Below, piece after piece: positions 24,321-34,069 of a stretch of DNA of 62,587 bases (positions are counted from its first letter, which is position 1; each line of letters opens with the position of its first letter). A program made the translations under genes and the position numbers. The stretch is from Paenibacillus elgii NBRC 100335. Lineage in GTDB: Bacteria; Bacillota; Bacilli; Paenibacillales; NBRC-103111. The stretch spans positions 1 through 62,587 of the forward strand of contig NZ_BIMB01000042.1 of the NCBI RefSeq assembly GCF_004000865.1. The letters are read 5' to 3'. Under the pieces are notes generated by a model that searched no databases, was not told where the DNA came from, and saw only the letters and a list, made by a program, of their open reading frames with translations.

Positions 24321-25115
24321 TTACTCGAACAAGATCGTGTCTTCATCCATGCGAATCAATTGAATCTTTTTTCCGAGCCCTGTCGCCGGGTCCAGCTCAA
24401 TGCTGACGGCATGAAAATGCCATTTGCCTTCGTCCACAACAAAGCGGACGGGAAGCTGAGTTTTAAATTTTTGCAGCACGGCGTTCCGCTCCATCCCGAG
24501 AATACCGTCCCGCGGGCCGACCATGCCTACGTCCGTCACATAAGCCGTGCCCTGGGGCAGCAGCCGTTCGTCGTTCGTCTGCACGTGCGTATGCGTCCCA
24601 ACGACGGCGGACACTTTGCCGTCCAGATGCCAGCCCATCGCCAGCTTCTCTGAAGTCGCCTCGGCATGAAAATCCACGAAGACGTACTTCGTTCTCTTCT
24701 TCGCCTGCTCTACCAGCTCATTCGCCTTCTCAAACGGACAGTCGAGCGGAGGCAAAAAAGTGCGTCCCTGCAAATTGACGAGCGCCAGCTCGATGTCTTT
24801 CACTTTGATGAACGTCATCCCTTTTCCGGGCGTTCCCTGCGGGAAATTGGCCGGCCGGACCAGCCGGTCTTCCTTGTCGATGAAATCGAAAATTTCTTTC
24901 TGGTCCCACGTATGATTGCCCATCGTGATCCCATGCACGCCAAGCTCGAAGAAGTCTTTGGCGATAGCGGCCGTAATGCCCCGCCCTGCCGCCGCGTTCT
25001 CTCCGTTCGCGATGATCCAATGCGGGTTATATTTATTTTTGAGGGCCGGTAAGCACGTTTTCAACGCTTTGCGGCCCACCGAACCGACAATATCTCCAAT
25101 GAACAGTATTTTCAT
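24321..25115 (-). CDS. ymdB: YmdB family metallophosphoesterase
   Basis: 264 residues. Calcineurin-like phosphoesterase (2',3'-cyclic nucleotide phosphodiesterase) with MKILFIGDIVGSVGR, NGENAA, MGNHTWDQKE, VDFHAEATSEK and GTHTHVQTND, covering the metal ligands. In Bacillus subtilis it affects biofilm versus motility choice, linked to RNase Y. The ATG at 25115 starts the conserved core; longer frames are unsupported. It follows rny by 99 bases, with a 13-pair hairpin between them. Confidence 0.94.
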   Translation of the reverse strand: MKILFIGDIVGSVGRKALKTCLPALKNKYNPHWIIANGENAAAGRGITAAIAKDFFELGVHGITMGNHTWDQKEIFDFIDKEDRLVRPANFPQGTPGKGMTFIKVKDIELALVNLQGRTFLPPLDCPFEKANELVEQAKKRTKYVFVDFHAEATSEKLAMGWHLDGKVSAVVGTHTHVQTNDERLLPQGTAYVTDVGMVGPRDGILGMERNAVLQKFKTQLPVRFVVDEGKWHFHAVSIELDPATGLGKKIQLIRMDEDTILFE

Positions 25116-25169
25116 CGGGACTCTCCCCCTACCTCTCTTTAAATTTACTGCAACTTTCCGCTGAATTAG

Positions 25170-25201
25170 AGAGGGAAGTGGCATAATCGCCACTTCCCTC
25201 T
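25170..25201 (-). promoter_or_regulatory. Perfect stem-loop between rny and ymdB
   Basis: AGAGGGAAGTGGC and its exact complement GCCACTTCCCTCT around a six-base loop. No T-run follows on the minus strand, so it is more likely an mRNA stability/processing element or weak attenuator than a full terminator. Confidence 0.65.
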
Positions 25202-25214
25202 GTAGTGTATGCAA

Positions 25215-26759
25215 TTATTTGGCGTATTCTACAGCGCGCGTTTCTCGAATGACCGTGACCTTGATATGGCCCGGATAATCGAGCTCGCCTTCGATTTTCT
25301 TCGTAATGTCCCTTGCCAAGCGGAATGCCTCGGTATCGTCCACCTTTTCAGGTTGAACCATTACGCGCACTTCGCGTCCGGCTTGGATCGCATACGATTT
25401 CTCGACGCCCTCGAACGATTCGGAGATCTCTTCGAGCTTCTCGAGCCTTTTGATGTAGGTCTCGAGCGTTTCCCGGCGCGCGCCCGGTCTTGCTGCGGAC
25501 AGCGCATCAGCCGCGCCGACCAGCATAGCGATGACCGAAGTCGCTTCACAGTCGCCGTGATGCGAAGCGATACTGTTAATGACCACCGGATGCTCCTTGT
25601 ACTTCTTGGCGATCTCAACGCCGATCTCGACGTGAGAGCCTTCCACTTCGTGATCCAATGCTTTCCCGATGTCATGAAGGAGACCGGCACGTTTCGCCAA
25701 TGTCACGTCTTCTCCGAGTTCTCCTGCCATCAGTCCGGCAAGGTAAGCCACTTCCATGGAATGCTTGAGCACGTTTTGTCCGTAGCTTGTACGGAATTTG
25801 AGTCGGCCCAAAATTTTGATCAAGTCAGGGTGAAGACCGTGTACGCCAGTTTCGAACGTTGCTTGCTCCCCGTATTCGCGGATCCGCTCGTCGACTTCCT
25901 TGCGGGACTTCTCGACCATTTCTTCAATGCGGGCCGGATGGATTCGTCCGTCCGCTACAAGCTTCTCAAGGGAAGTTCGGGCGATCTCCCGACGAATCGG
26001 GTCAAACCCGGACAAAATGACGGCTTCCGGCGTGTCGTCGATGATCAAATCGATACCGGTGAGCGTCTCAAGTGCCCGGATATTGCGGCCTTCCCGGCCG
26101 ATAATCCGGCCTTTCATCTCTTCATTCGGAAGCGCTACGACCGATACGGTCGTTTCAGCCACATGGTCGGCCGCACAGCGTTGAATAGCAAGAGTGATGA
26201 TTTCTCTGGCCTTTTTGTCGCCTTCTTCTTTCGCTTGCTGTTCGATTTCCTTGATCAATTGAGCGGTTTCATGGCGAACTTCCTGCTCTACGTTGGTCAA
26301 AATGATTTGTTTGGCATCGTCCATCGTCAACGCAGAAATTCGCTCCAGCTCGGCAACTTGATCTTTATAAATCTGATCAATTTGCGTTTGGGTTTCTTCG
26401 ATTCGTTTCTCCTTGTTGGCGACCTGCTCCTCTTTTTTCTCAAGAGATTCTAATTTTTTATCCAGCGATTCCTCTTTTTGCAACAATCGTCTCTCTTGTC
26501 GTTGAGTTTCATTTCGACGGTCACGAATGTCTTTTTCAGCTTCGGTTCTGAGCTTGTGGATCTCATCTTTCGCCTCCAGAACCGCTTCTTTCTTCAGTGC
26601 TTCTGCCTCTTTACGGGCATTTTCCTTGATCTGCTCGGCAGCATGTTCAGCACTGGAAATCTTCGCCTCTGCAAGGGACTTGCGGATAAAATAACCGATC
26701 CCGAAGCATAGAGCACCAACAACGAGAACGACTATGATCCAGATGACTGTCATAGGCAT
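25215..26759 (-). CDS. rny: Ribonuclease Y
   Basis: About 514 residues. One N-terminal membrane helix ([20 protein letters not shown]), a long charged coiled coil to about residue 200, a KH RNA-binding domain ([19 protein letters not shown]), then an HD domain ([14 protein letters not shown]) with the metal-binding His-Asp. It is the main initiating endoribonuclease of mRNA decay in Bacilli, placed at the membrane. A GTG nine bases upstream is in frame, but GAGGAGG is correctly spaced (8) only for the ATG at 26759. Own promoter at 26924-26953. Confidence 0.96.
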   Translation of the reverse strand: MPMTVIWIIVVLVVGALCFGIGYFIRKSLAEAKISSAEHAAEQIKENARKEAEALKKEAVLEAKDEIHKLRTEAEKDIRDRRNETQRQERRLLQKEESLDKKLESLEKKEEQVANKEKRIEETQTQIDQIYKDQVAELERISALTMDDAKQIILTNVEQEVRHETAQLIKEIEQQAKEEGDKKAREIITLAIQRCAADHVAETTVSVVALPNEEMKGRIIGREGRNIRALETLTGIDLIIDDTPEAVILSGFDPIRREIARTSLEKLVADGRIHPARIEEMVEKSRKEVDERIREYGEQATFETGVHGLHPDLIKILGRLKFRTSYGQNVLKHSMEVAYLAGLMAGELGEDVTLAKRAGLLHDIGKALDHEVEGSHVEIGVEIAKKYKEHPVVINSIASHHGDCEATSVIAMLVGAADALSAARPGARRETLETYIKRLEKLEEISESFEGVEKSYAIQAGREVRVMVQPEKVDDTEAFRLARDITKKIEGELDYPGHIKVTVIRETRAVEYAK

Positions 26760-26923
26760 CCAGTTCACCTCCTCGTTGTTTCTCCAAGGGGTAAGCTTGG
26801 GATAATCAGGTTGTTTGATCCATTCTACAAGCGCTAGTAAAAAGTAAAATATTGGCGATTTTACTTTGTTCGAATCTCCCTCAGGCTGCTCAGGAAGATT
26901 CTGTGTATCGCGTTTACATGATT

Positions 26924-26953
26924 ATTTTATCTTTTGATAAAGAAGCTTGTCAA
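26924..26953 (-). promoter_or_regulatory. Promoter of rny
   Basis: TTGACA, 18-base spacer, TAAAAT on the minus strand, about 165 bases before the rny start. The remaining leader is free of genes. Confidence 0.65.
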
Positions 26954-27010
26954 GGTGTTGGGTCCGAATGAATCGATATTCCGTGCGCGCATGATTACGT
27001 TTTCCATATT

Positions 27011-27718
27011 CTAGAATTGCTCGTCCTCCGGGAACATCTCTTCATCCCAATCCCCTTCCGGTCCTTTTCGAGGCAAACGCGCCAGCACTTTGCTAACGAC
27101 CACCCCCGGATAACCCCGGCGCTGCAGGAAGCCGGCAATTTTCCGCCTTGCCTTCACCGGATCTTTCTCCAGCTCCGAACGATACCGTTTCGAGGCAAGA
27201 CTGTACGCCATAGCAAATTCCGTTTCTTCGTCCACCTGCTCCATCGCCGCTTGGATATGATCTTTGCGAATCCCTTTTTGCTGCAGCTCCTGCTTGATCC
27301 AGTGCCGTCCTTTTTTTTGCGATTCGAGGCGCTGTTTGGCCAACTGCTCGGCAAATTGCTCGTCGTTCAAGTAGCCTTCCTTCGCCAGACGCTCGACCGT
27401 CGATGCCGTGATTTCCGGCGTATATCCTTTTTGCTTCAGCCGGGCCTTCATCTCGTGTTCGGACCTGAGCCGGCTGGACAGCAGACGGATCGCATCCAAA
27501 TAAGCTTTATGCGCTTCGTCCTCGGCTAAAATCTGCTCAAGCTGCGCCGCTTCGACGGCTTCGCCTTTGAGCAGCCTGTACTTGATCATCAAGTCCTCAT
27601 GGACCGAAAACGCAAAGGTGTCGTCGATATAAATGTTATAACGGTGCGGCCCCCTGCGCTGTCGTTCCACCTTCGTAATCTGCCCCGATTGAAGCGGCGG
27701 CCTTTCCTGTTCGGTCAT
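27011..27718 (-). CDS. recX: Regulatory protein RecX
   Basis: 235 residues, three-helix repeat architecture of the RecX family (YDAIRLLSSRLRSEHEMKARL-like block, EGYLNDEQFAEQLAKQRL, GRHWIKQELQQKGI, AGFLQRRGYPGVVVSKVL). Binds RecA filaments and modulates strand exchange. Located 66 bases downstream of recA across a terminator, so its expression probably depends on readthrough. The length, with an extended N-terminus, is normal for Bacilli. Confidence 0.9.
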   Translation of the reverse strand: MTEQERPPLQSGQITKVERQRRGPHRYNIYIDDTFAFSVHEDLMIKYRLLKGEAVEAAQLEQILAEDEAHKAYLDAIRLLSSRLRSEHEMKARLKQKGYTPEITASTVERLAKEGYLNDEQFAEQLAKQRLESQKKGRHWIKQELQQKGIRKDHIQAAMEQVDEETEFAMAYSLASKRYRSELEKDPVKARRKIAGFLQRRGYPGVVVSKVLARLPRKGPEGDWDEEMFPEDEQF

Positions 27719-27748
27719 GAATCCAAGTACCCCCTTGAAAATGGAAAA

Positions 27749-27776
27749 GGCACCTTTAATCGGGATTAAAGGTGCC
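27749..27776 (-). terminator. Terminator between recA and recX
   Basis: GGCACCTTTAATC and GATTAAAGGTGCC pair perfectly, followed by TTTT on the minus strand. Likely allows partial readthrough into recX. Confidence 0.85.
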
Positions 27777-27783
27777 GGAACGT

Positions 27784-28839
27784 TTATTCTTTCTCTTCAA
27801 ACAGCGCCAATTCTTCCTCTTCTTCGTCGTCATCCGTATTCGGCCCTACTACCGGAATCAGGTTGCTGTTCTCGCGAATTTTCTTCTCGATGACATCGGC
27901 AATATGCGGGTTTTCCTTCAGGAACTGTTTCGCATTTTCACGTCCTTGGCCCAGGCGGTCGTTATTGTAAGAGTACCACGCGCCGCTCTTTTGGATGACA
28001 TCCATCTCGGTGGCGATATCGACGATACTGCCTTCCCTGGAAATGCCTTCGCCGTACATAATATCGATATCCGCTTGCTTGAACGGAGGCGCTACTTTGT
28101 TCTTAACGACTTTGATCCGGGTCCGGTTACCGACCATATCATTGCCTTGCTTAATCGTCTCTACGCGGCGTACGTCAAGCCGGACGGACGAATAAAACTT
28201 GAGCGCGCGGCCCCCTGGAGTCGTTTCCGGGTTGCCGAACATGACGCCGACTTTCTCGCGCAATTGGTTGATAAAGATAGCGATCGTTTTCGACTTGTTG
28301 ATCGCCCCGGACAGCTTCCGCAGCGCCTGCGACATAAGGCGGGCTTGCAAGCCGACGTGGGAGTCTCCCATCTCGCCTTCGATTTCGGCCTTCGGCACGA
28401 GAGCCGCAACCGAGTCGATGACGATGATGTCGACCGCGCCGCTGCGTACCAGCGCTTCCGCAATTTCCAACGCCTGCTCGCCTGTATCAGGCTGGGAGAG
28501 CAGCAGCTCGTCGATGTTGATGCCGAGCTTGCTCGCATACAACGGGTCCAGCGCATGCTCCGCATCGATGAACGCCGCGGTGCCGCCGGCTCTCTGAACT
28601 TCGGCGATGGCGTGAAGCGCTACCGTCGTTTTACCGGACGATTCCGGTCCGTATACCTCTATAATTCTACCTCGCGGAAATCCGCCGATGCCCAGGGCGA
28701 TATCCAAGGCCAGCGATCCGCTCGGGATCGTCTCTACCTGCATATGGGTCGATTCGCCCAATTTCATGATCGAACCTTTCCCGAATTGCTTTTCAATTTG
28801 ACGAAGGGCATTTTCCAAGGCTGCGCGCCGATCTGACAA
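27784..28839 (-). CDS. recA: Recombinase RecA
   Basis: About 351 residues. Walker [10 protein letters not shown], Walker B-like [11 protein letters not shown]1/L2 loops and the acidic tail ([14 protein letters not shown]). A TTG at 28839 is preferred: AAAGGA lies 10 bases before it and the product begins [21 protein letters not shown], as in relatives. A GTG nine bases further upstream is too close to the site. A LexA box and sigma-A promoter precede the gene, so it is SOS-controlled. Confidence 0.97.
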   Translation of the reverse strand: MSDRRAALENALRQIEKQFGKGSIMKLGESTHMQVETIPSGSLALDIALGIGGFPRGRIIEVYGPESSGKTTVALHAIAEVQRAGGTAAFIDAEHALDPLYASKLGINIDELLLSQPDTGEQALEIAEALVRSGAVDIIVIDSVAALVPKAEIEGEMGDSHVGLQARLMSQALRKLSGAINKSKTIAIFINQLREKVGVMFGNPETTPGGRALKFYSSVRLDVRRVETIKQGNDMVGNRTRIKVVKNKVAPPFKQADIDIMYGEGISREGSIVDIATEMDVIQKSGAWYSYNNDRLGQGRENAKQFLKENPHIADVIEKKIRENSNLIPVVGPNTDDDEEEEELALFEEKE

Positions 28840-28875
28840 AAGAATCACGTCCTTTTTTATTTATCTGCTGATACC

Positions 28876-28904
28876 ATATTACCGTGTTTTGAATCGGCTG
28901 ACAA
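28876..28904 (-). promoter_or_regulatory. Promoter of recA
   Basis: TTGTCA, 17-base spacer, TAATAT on the minus strand, about 37 bases from the TTG start. The LexA box lies immediately upstream. Confidence 0.75.
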
Positions 28905-28913
28905 GCATTTTTC

Positions 28914-28927
28914 CGAACATACATTCG
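28914..28927. promoter_or_regulatory. LexA (DinR) box upstream of recA
   Basis: CGAACATACATTCG, one base from the Gram-positive SOS consensus CGAAC-N4-GTTCG, placed just upstream of the recA -35. Expected LexA repressor site. Confidence 0.8.
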
Positions 28928-28945
28928 CTTGCTTGGCAAAAGAAA

Positions 28946-28980
28946 AACCGTAACACGTTTGGTTCAAAAATGTTACGGTT
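28946..28980 (-). terminator. Terminator after cinA
   Basis: AACCGTAACA / TGTTACGGTT on the minus strand with a 15-base loop, followed by TTTCTTTT. Confidence 0.8.
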
Positions 28981-29024
28981 CTTCCGCTAACATCTATTAT
29001 ACTTTATTCTGGGTATTCTGGCAA

Positions 29025-30272
29025 CTATGATTTTATCGTTTTCCATAAATGATAGAGTGCACTTTTTGCTGCCCGCAGCTTGATCGTTTCGCGGTTGCCG
29101 GACAGCTGGAGCATCACGGCAAAGGCTTGACCGCTCCGGTGCGCGAGACCTACGTAGACCAAACCTACCGGCTTGCCTTCCGACTCGCCCGGCCCAGCGA
29201 CGCCGGTAATCGACACGGCAACGTCCGCTTCCAGCAGACGAAGCGTATTGCGCGCAAGCTCCGCCGCGGTCTCCTCGCTAACGGCACCGGGTGCGTCCGG
29301 TCCTTCCAACATCTCCATCGGCACGCCGAGCAACTTATGCTTTAATGCCGAGGAGTAACAAATGACGCCGCCCAAAAACGATTGCGAGCTCCCCGGAACG
29401 GCTGTCAGCAGATCGCTGAGCAAGCCCCCCGTGCAGCTCTCGGCTACGGCAAGCTTTTGCCCGCTCTCCGCAAGCATACGCAGCACCTGATGCTCGAGGG
29501 TGATGTCCTCAGCCGCGTAAATATGCTCGTCCAGCCGGCCCCGGATTTCCGCTTCCAGCGGACGCAGTCTGGTCATCGCCTCGTCAGGTGAAGAGGCGCG
29601 CGTCGTAAGCCGGATCGCCACCTCGCCCTCCTTGGCATAAGGGGCAATGGTCGGGTCCGTCTGAGCTTCGATCAAATCGATCAAGGCATGCTCCAGCGCC
29701 GACTCTCCGATCCCCGCGAACTTCAGCATGATCGAGTAAAGCGGCTGTACGTGGTCCAACTTGGATTCAATCCAAGGCTTGGCATACCGGTCGAACATCG
29801 GCTTCATTTCTTTGGGTGGGCCGGGAAGCAAAATGTAATGCGTGCCCTCGTGCATCACCGCTACGCCTACCGCAAGCCCCGTATCGTTCGGCAGCGGATC
29901 GCTTTGCTCCAGCATCAGCGCCTGCCGCGCATTGCTTTCCACCATCGGGATGCCCCGCCGCTGGAACATCTCGGTCATCGTGTTCATCGAGGGCTCATGA
30001 ATGACAAGCTTTTGTCCGAGCACCTCGCCCAGCACGTTCTTCGTCAAATCGTCCTGCGTCGGTCCGAGACCGCCCGTGCAAATGATGAGATCCGCACGGC
30101 CTTTGGCGATATGCAGCGACTCTTTGATCCGCGAGACGTTGTCGCCGACGACCGTCTGGAAATAAACGCCCACGCCGATATCCGCAAGGCCTTTGGCTAA
30201 GTACTGCGCATTCGTATTTACGATTTGTCCCATCAGCAGCTCGGTGCCGACGGCTATGATCTCAGCTCTCAC
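29025..30272 (-). CDS. cinA: CinA-like protein (MoaB/MogA-like plus NMN deamidase domain)
   Basis: 415 residues. An N-terminal molybdopterin-binding-like COG1058 domain (GTELLMGQIVNTNAQYLA, CTGGLGPTQDDLT) linked to a C-terminal CinA domain (KLAVAESCTGGLLSDLLTAVPGSS, SITGVAGPGESEGKPVG), which in relatives has nicotinamide-nucleotide deamidase and ADP-ribose pyrophosphatase activity. The GTG start follows GGAGG by 6 bases. Placed between pgsA and recA as in other Bacilli, where it is competence-associated. Confidence 0.93.
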   Translation of the reverse strand: MRAEIIAVGTELLMGQIVNTNAQYLAKGLADIGVGVYFQTVVGDNVSRIKESLHIAKGRADLIICTGGLGPTQDDLTKNVLGEVLGQKLVIHEPSMNTMTEMFQRRGIPMVESNARQALMLEQSDPLPNDTGLAVGVAVMHEGTHYILLPGPPKEMKPMFDRYAKPWIESKLDHVQPLYSIMLKFAGIGESALEHALIDLIEAQTDPTIAPYAKEGEVAIRLTTRASSPDEAMTRLRPLEAEIRGRLDEHIYAAEDITLEHQVLRMLAESGQKLAVAESCTGGLLSDLLTAVPGSSQSFLGGVICYSSALKHKLLGVPMEMLEGPDAPGAVSEETAAELARNTLRLLEADVAVSITGVAGPGESEGKPVGLVYVGLAHRSGQAFAVMLQLSGNRETIKLRAAKSALYHLWKTIKS

Positions 30273-30310
30273 GGTACGCCTCCAAACAGCACAAAAACAA
30301 TAGGCTGTCC

Positions 30311-30898
30311 CTACTGTTTTTGATCGCTAAAATTAATGACATGCTTGTTTTTGATAAAATAGTCGAAGCCCGAATAAATCGTGATGATAGCGGCAATCCA
30401 ACTGGCCACGATGTCGAAGCGGAAGTTGATGAACGCAAACGGAAAATTGTTGATAAGCAGTGCGATAATTGCCGTAATCTGCGCCGCCGTCTTCCATTTC
30501 CCCCATTTGCTGGCCGCTATGACGGACCCTTCGAGCAAAGCGATTTGCCGCAATCCGGTAACGGCAAACTCGCGGCTGATAATCACAATGACGATCCAGG
30601 CGTCAACCTTGTTCATTTCAACGAGCGAGATCAATACGGCAGACACCAAAAGCTTGTCGGCCAGCGGATCGAGAAGCTTGCCCAGATTGGTGACAAGCTT
30701 CCGTTTTCTGGCGATATACCCGTCCAAACTGTCGGTGCTGGCGGCGATGATAAAGATCAGCGCCGCAATGATCTGGTTGTACGTAATGCTGAACTGCTCG
30801 ATGCGAATGTGCGGAAACTTAACGTTGACGAGCAGAAATAACATGATGATCGGAACCAGAAATATTCTCGCCAGAGTGATCCGGTTGGCCAGATTCAT
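30311..30898 (-). CDS. pgsA: CDP-diacylglycerol-glycerol-3-phosphate 3-phosphatidyltransferase
   Basis: 195 residues, five to six membrane helices. The CDP-alcohol phosphotransferase motif lies in DSLDGYIARKRK...GKLLDPLADK, with the two acidic pairs that bind metal and CDP. Makes phosphatidylglycerol phosphate, the committed step of phosphatidylglycerol synthesis. The ATG overlaps the rimO stop (ATGA), so it is translated together with rimO. Confidence 0.95.
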   Translation of the reverse strand: MNLANRITLARIFLVPIIMLFLLVNVKFPHIRIEQFSITYNQIIAALIFIIAASTDSLDGYIARKRKLVTNLGKLLDPLADKLLVSAVLISLVEMNKVDAWIVIVIISREFAVTGLRQIALLEGSVIAASKWGKWKTAAQITAIIALLINNFPFAFINFRFDIVASWIAAIITIYSGFDYFIKNKHVINFSDQKQ

Positions 30899-32223
30899 GC
30901 CACGACCTCCCCGGACAAGTCAAACTCGAAGGAGTGGGTGATGCGGACCTTGGCAATTTCGCCGATTTTAAGCTGCCCGCCGCCGACAAACACTTCCCCG
31001 TCGATCTCAGGAGCATCGTACTGCGAACGGCCGACATAGACGTCGTTGCGTCCGTCGTATTTTTCGATCAGAACGTCAAGCACTTGACCGATGCGCTCGC
31101 CGTTGCGTTCATTTGCAATCTCGCGCTGCAGCTCCATGAGCACGTTCGAGCGGTACTCTTTGACTTCATCCGGCACCTGGTCCGGCAGACGGGAAGCCGG
31201 CGTATCTTCCTCCTTAGAGTAAGTGAACACGCCTAGACGGTCGAACTTCACGTCGCGGATAAACGATTTCAGATTCTCGAAATCTTCTTCCGTTTCCCCC
31301 GGGAAACCGACAATAAGCGACGTACGAAGCGATACGCCCGGAATGCGGTCGCGGATTTTGCGAATCAGCTCCCGTGCGTCCCGCTGACGTCCCGGACGAC
31401 GCATCCGCTTCAAGATGCTGTCTTCGCTGTGCTGCAAAGGCATATCGATGTATTTGCACACTTTAGGGTTGTTCGCGATGACGTCGATCAGCTCGTCCGT
31501 AAAGAAGCCGGGATACGCATAATGCAGACGCACCCATTCGATGCCCGGCACGGCGCTTACCCGGTTCATCAGCTCCGGCAGCATGAACGTATCGTACAGA
31601 TCCGTCCCGTAGTTGGTCGAATCCTGCGCGATCAGGCTGATCTCCCGAACACCTTGCGATGCCAGCTGAGCCACTTCGTCCAGAATCGATTCAATGGAAC
31701 GGCTGCGGAACTTGCCCCGCATGATCGGAATACTGCAGAACGTACAGGCGTTGTCGCAGCCCTCCGCAATTTTCACATAAGCCGTATAGCGCGGAGTCGC
31801 CATTCGTCTCGGCAGCTTCTGCTCGTAGTTGAACACCGGATTGCCGACCATCACTGGCTTACGGCCGACCAGCGCTTGGTCGATAATGTCGTTGATATTA
31901 TGGAAATCCCCGGTACCGACGATTCCGTCGATCTCCGGCATCTCCTTCATCAATTCTTCCTTATATCGCTGGGTCAAGCAGCCCGATACGATCAGCGCCT
32001 TGAGATTGGCCGTCTGCTTCAGCTCCGCCAGATCGAGAATCGTATTGACCGATTCCTCTTTGGCCGCGTCGATAAAGCCGCATGTATTTACAATAATGAT
32101 GGTCGCTTCTTCTTTTTCGTTAACTAGGGAATACCCGCGCTCATGCACGAGCCCGGACATGATCTCCGAATCGACCAGGTTTTTCTCACATCCTAAGGTA
32201 ACCACTTTCACTTTCTCTGTCAT
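30895..32223 (-). CDS. rimO: Ribosomal protein S12 methylthiotransferase RimO-like
   Basis: 442 residues, MiaB-family radical-SAM methylthiotransferase: LGCEKNLVDSE, NTCGFIDAAKEES and SGCLTQRY hold the auxiliary-cluster cysteines, CDNACTFC the radical-SAM cluster, and the C-terminal 60 residues are a TRAM domain. Expected substrate is an aspartate in ribosomal protein S12, known for the E. coli enzyme. The sequence is clearly distinct from MiaB at 17619. First gene of an operon with pgsA; promoter at 32279-32307. Confidence 0.93.
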   Translation of the reverse strand: MTEKVKVVTLGCEKNLVDSEIMSGLVHERGYSLVNEKEEATIIIVNTCGFIDAAKEESVNTILDLAELKQTANLKALIVSGCLTQRYKEELMKEMPEIDGIVGTGDFHNINDIIDQALVGRKPVMVGNPVFNYEQKLPRRMATPRYTAYVKIAEGCDNACTFCSIPIMRGKFRSRSIESILDEVAQLASQGVREISLIAQDSTNYGTDLYDTFMLPELMNRVSAVPGIEWVRLHYAYPGFFTDELIDVIANNPKVCKYIDMPLQHSEDSILKRMRRPGRQRDARELIRKIRDRIPGVSLRTSLIVGFPGETEEDFENLKSFIRDVKFDRLGVFTYSKEEDTPASRLPDQVPDEVKEYRSNVLMELQREIANERNGERIGQVLDVLIEKYDGRNDVYVGRSQYDAPEIDGEVFVGGGQLKIGEIAKVRITHSFEFDLSGEVVA

Positions 32224-32278
32224 GTCTAAAATCCTCCACCATGGTTAGTACCTTTTACTACTAAACGGTTTGGTTCAA

Positions 32279-32307
32279 GTATAATATACCGCGTGAAAAG
32301 GTGTCAA
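32279..32307 (-). promoter_or_regulatory. Promoter of rimO-pgsA
   Basis: TTGACA, 17-base spacer, TTATAC on the minus strand, about 55 bases before the rimO ATG. Confidence 0.7.
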
Positions 32308-32365
32308 AAGCAGCAAAATACCTTACGGACCCGTTTCCGCAAGGCAGCCGAAGCGTTCTTTGGCC

Positions 32366-32857
32366 TTACCTGAAATTGATAAACTGAAGGTCAAGCGAAA
32401 GATCCGCTTTTCGGAGCAGCGCCATCACCTGCTGCAGGTCGTCTTTGCTTTTTCCGGTTACGCGAATTTGATCCCCTTGAATCTGGCTTTTTACCTTTAG
32501 CTTGGAATCGCGGATCAACACGTTGATTTTTTTGGCGTTGTCCTGATCAACCCCCTGCTTGAGTTTAATCCGCTGACGCACCGTACTGCCTGCAGCAGGC
32601 TCGACCTTGCCGTATTCCAAATTTTTAAGCGATATGCCGCGCTTCGCCATCTTGGACTGCAAAATGTCCAACACGTTTTGAAGCTTGAAATCGTCGTCGG
32701 AGACGACTACCAGTTCTTCTTTCTCTAACGAGATGCTGCTCTTGCTTCCTTTGAAATCAAAGCGTGTCGCGATCTCCTTTTCTGCCTGGTTAATGGCATT
32801 GTTCATCTCTTGAAGATCCAGCTTCGATACGATATCAAACGAGTTTTCACTGCTCAC
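32366..32857 (-). CDS. yajQ: YajQ family nucleotide-binding protein
   Basis: 163 residues of the YajQ/UPF0234 family: [33 protein letters not shown], and [21 protein letters not shown] at the C-terminus. Two ferredoxin-like domains; relatives bind RNA and, in some bacteria, cyclic di-GMP. Start set at the GTG with AAAGGGG 10 bases upstream; this gives the usual family length, while the longer open frame adds an unrelated N-terminus. Confidence 0.92.
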   Translation of the reverse strand: MSSENSFDIVSKLDLQEMNNAINQAEKEIATRFDFKGSKSSISLEKEELVVVSDDDFKLQNVLDILQSKMAKRGISLKNLEYGKVEPAAGSTVRQRIKLKQGVDQDNAKKINVLIRDSKLKVKSQIQGDQIRVTGKSKDDLQQVMALLRKADLSLDLQFINFR

Positions 32858-32909
32858 AAAATCCGCTCCCCTTTCATTTCTAAATTCCACGCCCTCTATT
32901 GTAACAAAA

Positions 32910-32943
32910 AAGACACCCTCAGCACAAAGCTTTCGCGTGTCTT
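32910..32943 (-). terminator. Terminator-like hairpin upstream of yajQ
   Basis: AAGACAC / GTGTCTT stem with a 20-base loop and a following TTTTT on the minus strand. It would end transcripts from rodZ and anything encoded in 32944-33147. Confidence 0.65.
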
Positions 32944-33147
32944 GAAGCCGTATTGTTCAAATGCGCCGGAAACTTAAGCGTTGCTGGTGTCGACTGATCG
33001 CCAAAACATGTCAAGAAGACCCAGCAGGATGCGGGCCAAACCGAAACCGAAAAATCCAACCAGCAGTCATGTCCGCAAATTCTTCAAGCGAAAAGATGAA
33101 CCAGATGTATACGATGTCCAGTATTACCGTTTTTCCGGCGGCTTAGT

Positions 33148-34029
33148 CTATGACTTTTGAATATCGACTTGAATTTTTTTCACGTTCGGCTGATCGCCTA
33201 CGACAATCGGCGAGCCGTTAACACTCAACTCAACCGCATTGGCTTTTCCGAAAATCAAGAAAGCCGTATCGGTCAATTCCCACGTTTTCGTTTCCCCGTT
33301 ATTGAACGTCATGGAGTCGATCACCTTTTTGTTCCCGCCAGGTGGCGAATCGACTTCGATCCAGCAGGAATCCCCGGTCACTTTCATTTCGATTTTCAGT
33401 TTATCCGAACCCGTAACCGCGTAATAATCGGTTCCCCGCTCGCTTTTGACCAGTTTGACCTCCGTTGTCGGAGGCGGTGTTGGAGGCGGCGTAGGCACCT
33501 GCACCGGCTTGTTATCCGCAAGCGCTCCATTCGTTCCGTTAGCTCCATTCGCTCCGGCATTTCCAGGATTGGGCGTCTGCGCGGCGGGTTCGACCTTTTC
33601 GGTAATTTTCTTCGGCAAATCTTTGGTCGCATCATTTGTGTTGCCGGTATAGCTTTGGCTCATGTAGTAGTAGATGACCCCAAGAATAAGCACGACGAAG
33701 GAAATGACCATCACATTGGACGCCCACTTCCCGAGCCATTCCGTATTGCGGGTCGTCCGCTTGGTGCGGATCGGTTCGATTTGCTCCGGCTCCGGTTGCG
33801 GGATGACATTCTGGTACATGTTCAACACTTCGTTCGGGTCCAGCCCGACCGCTTCGGCATAGCTCTTTATAAAAGCTCGGACGTAAAAGTTCCCAGGCAG
33901 CACTTTATAGTTGCCATCCTCAATCGCTTCCAGATACCGTTTGCGAATCTTGGTTGTTTCCTGCAAGTCATCGAGAGATATTTTCTTTTCGATTCTGGCT
34001 TTTCTTAGCAATTGACCCAGATCGGACAC
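33148..34029 (-). CDS. rodZ: RodZ-type membrane helix-turn-helix protein
   Basis: 293 residues. A cytoplasmic helix-turn-helix of the Xre type (LGQLLRKARIEKKISLDDLQETTKI... YLEAIEDGNYKVLPG), one membrane helix near 105-125 (VMVISFVVLILGVIYYY), a low-complexity Pro/Thr/Gly/Asn linker and a C-terminal DUF4115 domain outside. RodZ links MreB filaments to the membrane and helps set rod shape. GTG start after AAGGGG by 7 bases. In Bacillus subtilis (ymfM) it precedes pgsA; here yajQ and rimO intervene. Confidence 0.93.
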   Translation of the reverse strand: MSDLGQLLRKARIEKKISLDDLQETTKIRKRYLEAIEDGNYKVLPGNFYVRAFIKSYAEAVGLDPNEVLNMYQNVIPQPEPEQIEPIRTKRTTRNTEWLGKWASNVMVISFVVLILGVIYYYMSQSYTGNTNDATKDLPKKITEKVEPAAQTPNPGNAGANGANGTNGALADNKPVQVPTPPPTPPPTTEVKLVKSERGTDYYAVTGSDKLKIEMKVTGDSCWIEVDSPPGGNKKVIDSMTFNNGETKTWELTDTAFLIFGKANAVELSVNGSPIVVGDQPNVKKIQVDIQKS

Positions 34030-34069
34030 GTGGTCACCCCTTTCCGACGTTCAGAACCTGGACAGGGCA

